A DNA stretch of 64,000 nt from Oscillospiraceae bacterium. Its GTDB lineage: Bacteria; Bacillota; Clostridia; Oscillospirales; Ruminococcaceae. Positions 61,369 through 64,000 of this stretch are shown here, piece by piece (within the stretch, counting starts at the first letter, position 1; every line of letters starts with the position of its first letter). The translations under genes were made by a program, and so were the position numbers. Under the pieces are notes generated by a model that worked only from the letters and a program-made list of their open reading frames with translations, did not search any database and was not told the origin of the DNA. Location of the stretch: the NCBI GenBank assembly GCA_017848115.1, contig JAGAKZ010000009.1:1-64000 (forward strand). The letters run 5' to 3'.

Positions 61369-64000
61369 ATGTCTGTATTTAGAATTTATGTTGAAAAAAA
61401 ACCTGAATTTGCTGTAGAAGCAAAATCCCTTCTCAATGATGTAAAAACAGCGCTCAGACTTACAAATCTCGAAAGCATCAGAGTGCTTAACCGTTATGAT
61501 GCTGACAGTCTGCCTGAAGAAAACTTCGAATATGCAGTAAACACTGTTTTTTCTGAACCGGCTGTAGACGTTACCTACAGAGAAATGCCACAGGCTGAAA
61601 ATGACGAAAGAATATTTGCAGTTGAATACCTCCCGGGACAGTTTGATCAGAGAGCTGACAGCTGTGAACAGTGTATTCAGATACTCACACAGGGTGAAAG
61701 ATGCAGAGTAAAAAATGCCAGAGTATACATAGTAAAAGGCAATATTACAGATGCAGAATTCAACAAGCTCAAGGCTTACCTTATCAACCCTGTTGAAAGC
61801 CGTGAAGCATCACTCGAAACATTCGAAACTCTTGATGTAAAATATGACATTCCTACAGAAGTAGAAACTCTTGAAAACTTCACTGAACTCAGTGATGGCG
61901 AACTTAAAGATTTTATCCAAAAATACGGTCTTGCAATGGACTTTGACGATATCTCCTTCTGTCAGAAATATTTTAAAGAAACAGAAAACAGAAATCCTAC
62001 AATAACAGAAATCAGAATGATAGATACTTATTGGTCTGACCACTGCCGTCATACTACATTCTCAACAAACATTGAAAATGTATCAATAAGTTCACCATAT
62101 ATAGAAGAAAGCTTTGAACTCTACAAGGAACTGAAAAAAGAACTCGGCCGTGAAGAAAAGCCGATGACTCTTATGGAACTTGCAACGATAGCTGTAAGAA
62201 AACTCAAAAAAGACGGTCTTCTTGACGATCTTGACGAAAGTGAAGAAATCAACGCTTGTTCTGTAAAGATAAAAGTTGATGTTGACGGTAAAGACGAAGA
62301 CTGGATCCTTATGTTCAAAAACGAAACACACAACCACCCAACAGAAATCGAACCTTTCGGCGGTGCTGCAACATGTCTCGGCGGTGCTATACGTGACCCG
62401 CTCTCAGGACGTTCATACGTTTACCAGGCTATGCGTGTAACAGGTGCTGCAAACCCTCTCGTACCTGTTGAAGATTCAATAAAGGGTAAACTTCCACAGA
62501 GAAAGATAGTAGTTGGTGCTGCTAACGGTTACAGCTCATACGGTAACCAGATAGGACTTGCTACAGGTCACGTTACTGAAATATATCACCCTGGTTATAT
62601 TGCAAAGAGAATGGAAATCGGTGCTGTTGTAGGTGCTGCTCCTGCTGAAAATATCAGACGTGAAAGACCTGCTCCTGGAGATGTTGTTATACTCCTCGGC
62701 GGAAAAACAGGACGTGACGGCTGTGGCGGTGCAACAGGTTCTTCAAAATCACACACAACAGAATCACTCGAAAGTTGCGGAGCAGAAGTACAGAAGGGTA
62801 ACCCACCTGAAGAAAGAAAACTCCAGAGACTTTTCAGAAACAAAGAAGTAACTTCTATGATAAAACGCTGTAACGACTTCGGTGCAGGCGGTGTATCCGT
62901 TGCTATCGGCGAACTTACTGACGGTCTTATCATAAACCTTGACGCTGTACCAAAGAAATACGATGGTCTTGACGGAACAGAAATCGCTATCAGTGAATCA
63001 CAGGAAAGAATGGCTGTTGTAATAGCTGCAAGCGATATTGAAAAATTCATGAAGGAAGCTGCAAAGGAAAATATCGAAGCTACAAAGGTTGCAGATGTTA
63101 TTGCCGAACCACGTCTGAGAATGAACTGGAACGGTAAGACTATAGTAAACCTTTCACGCGAATTCCTTAACTCAAACGGTGCTGTAAAACACACAGACAT
63201 ATCTGTAGCAGAACCTGCAATGAGCAGTTCATGCGATTACTTTGATGATGCCGAGAGTTGGATCTCCATGATATCCAATCTCAACATCTGCTCACAGAAA
63301 GGTCTTGTTGAAAAATTTGACTCCACTATCGGTGCAGGCACCGTTCTCATGCCTTTCGGCGGTGTATATCAGCTTACTCCGGCTCAGGCAATGGCTGCAA
63401 AAATTCCGGTACTCAGCGGTGAAACAACAACTGCTTCAATAATGGCATGGGGTTACAATCCTGTTATAAGCGAAAAGAGCCCTTACCATGGTGCTATAAT
63501 GGCTGTAGTTGAATCAATCGCAAAGGTAGTGGCAGCAGGCGGTAGCTACAAAAAATGCTGGCTCACATTCCAGGAATACTTTGAAAGAACACAGAATGAC
63601 CCTGCAAGATGGGGCAAGCCTTTTGCTGCTCTTCTCGGTGCACTCAAAGCTCAGCTCGAATTTGGCTGTGGTGCTATCGGCGGTAAAGACTCCATGTCAG
63701 GTACATTTGAAAATATAGATGTTCCTCCTACACTTGTTTCATTTGCTGTTTCTACAGCTAAGACAGGTAAGATAGTTTCACCTGAATTCAAGGTAGCAGG
63801 AAACAAAGTTATCCTTATCACACCAAAATATGATGAAAACGGACTTCCTGACTTTGAAAGCGTAAGAAGATGCTTTGACAAGGTAGAAAGCCTTATCGAA
63901 TCTGACAGAGCAAAGGCAGTATGGACACTTTCAGTCGGAGGTATTTCCGAAGGTATCACAAAGATGTGTTTCGGTAACAAGTTTGGTTTCAAATTTACAA
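61369..64000 (+). CDS. purL: Phosphoribosylformylglycinamidine synthase (3' end beyond the window)
   Basis: 877 codons are visible and the frame is open at the window edge. It is the large single-chain clostridial form, which usually ends in a glutaminase domain near residue 1230; that part is missing here only because of the edge. Seen: the linker motif DTYWSDHCRHTTFST near 221-235, the ATP site KNETHNHPTEIEPFGGAATCLGG near 318-340, and GGKTGRDGCGGATGSS near 443-458; a second synthase-like half follows (GAIGGKDSMSG near 767-777). It makes FGAM in purine synthesis. ATG 61369 has GGAG at 6 bases; the earlier in-frame ATG 61357 overlaps its ribosome site. Confidence 0.97.
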   Translation, partial: MSVFRIYVEKKPEFAVEAKSLLNDVKTALRLTNLESIRVLNRYDADSLPEENFEYAVNTVFSEPAVDVTYREMPQAENDERIFAVEYLPGQFDQRADSCEQCIQILTQGERCRVKNARVYIVKGNITDAEFNKLKAYLINPVESREASLETFETLDVKYDIPTEVETLENFTELSDGELKDFIQKYGLAMDFDDISFCQKYFKETENRNPTITEIRMIDTYWSDHCRHTTFSTNIENVSISSPYIEESFELYKELKKELGREEKPMTLMELATIAVRKLKKDGLLDDLDESEEINACSVKIKVDVDGKDEDWILMFKNETHNHPTEIEPFGGAATCLGGAIRDPLSGRSYVYQAMRVTGAANPLVPVEDSIKGKLPQRKIVVGAANGYSSYGNQIGLATGHVTEIYHPGYIAKRMEIGAVVGAAPAENIRRERPAPGDVVILLGGKTGRDGCGGATGSSKSHTTESLESCGAEVQKGNPPEERKLQRLFRNKEVTSMIKRCNDFGAGGVSVAIGELTDGLIINLDAVPKKYDGLDGTEIAISESQERMAVVIAASDIEKFMKEAAKENIEATKVADVIAEPRLRMNWNGKTIVNLSREFLNSNGAVKHTDISVAEPAMSSSCDYFDDAESWISMISNLNICSQKGLVEKFDSTIGAGTVLMPFGGVYQLTPAQAMAAKIPVLSGETTTASIMAWGYNPVISEKSPYHGAIMAVVESIAKVVAAGGSYKKCWLTFQEYFERTQNDPARWGKPFAALLGALKAQLEFGCGAIGGKDSMSGTFENIDVPPTLVSFAVSTAKTGKIVSPEFKVAGNKVILITPKYDENGLPDFESVRRCFDKVESLIESDRAKAVWTLSVGGISEGITKMCFGNKFGFKFT

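Noticed and set aside
62595-63200. Long minus-strand open frame opposite purL
   Set aside because: It lies wholly inside the strongly conserved purL coding region, is serine/proline-rich as expected for a reverse shadow frame, and has no ribosome site.

Overview
The window reads as chromosome of an anaerobic, flagellated, plant-fibre-degrading Firmicute of the Ruminococcus type (order Eubacteriales). Evidence: AT-rich DNA with Gram-positive style ribosome binding sites, a secreted pectate lyase and a second secreted protein that both carry dockerin modules (the plug-in part of cellulosomes), a Bacillus/Clostridium type FliW-CsrA-FliS flagellar block, and Firmicute housekeeping proteins (Der, PlsY, short L32, YerC, MtaB). 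The species assignment is inference; no rRNA is present.

Layout. 1-1604: the 5' end of an IS200/IS605-type tnpB, apparently inserted into an AAA-ATPase/PD-(D/E)XK gene and cutting off its nuclease domain. 1725-20079 (all minus strand): one long exopolysaccharide/cell-wall glycan cluster that starts with a UDP-sugar pyrophosphorylase and holds five glycosyltransferase-like proteins, a pyruvyl transferase with an Fe-S partner, an EpsG-type polymerase, a Wzx flippase, Glf (galactofuranose), RfbA/RfbB plus a sugar aminotransferase (a dTDP-amino sugar), and then an unusual tail of two ATP-grasp ligases flanking an aminotransferase-like protein and ending in a GNAT acetyltransferase. 20.6-23.1 kb: a nuclease/transposase remnant, a manganese-catalase-like protein and a dGTPase relative that has lost its metal ligands. 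23.2-32.6 kb: late flagellar genes (fliS, fliD, a small unknown, a divergent PilZ-like gene, csrA, fliW, DUF6470, flgL, flgK, flgN, flgM). 32.9-35.2 kb: a ParA ATPase, a ComFB-domain protein and a conserved unknown, transcribed away from flgM.

35.4-44.2 kb: trmL, degV, a large membrane protein, pcrA helicase (minus), a small tandem-dockerin protein (minus), then yerC, a methyltransferase and hslO. 44.3-44.6 kb: four tRNA genes (Val, Asp, Gly, Cys) behind a perfect consensus promoter. 44.9-50.1 kb: a 1315-residue pectate lyase with two PL1 catalytic modules and a dockerin, divergent from an AraC regulator. 50.1-55.8 kb: flavin reductase, a degenerate GGDEF/GAF protein, gpsA, plsY, der, rpmF, yceD. 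56.4-64.0 kb: a small P-loop protein, pgi, a DacF-like protein without its catalytic serine, a Crh-like HPr homologue without the phospho-histidine, mtaB and the first two thirds of purL, which runs off the right edge.

A recurring theme is proteins that keep an enzyme fold but have lost catalytic residues (dGTPase-like, DacF-like, HPr-like, GGDEF). The best candidates for something undescribed are the ATP-grasp/aminotransferase glycan tailoring cassette (1.7-6.8 kb), the ParA-ComFB operon (32.9-35.2 kb) and the two dead-enzyme genes. Many promoters with 17-bp spacing and paired hairpin terminators can be read directly and define the transcription units.
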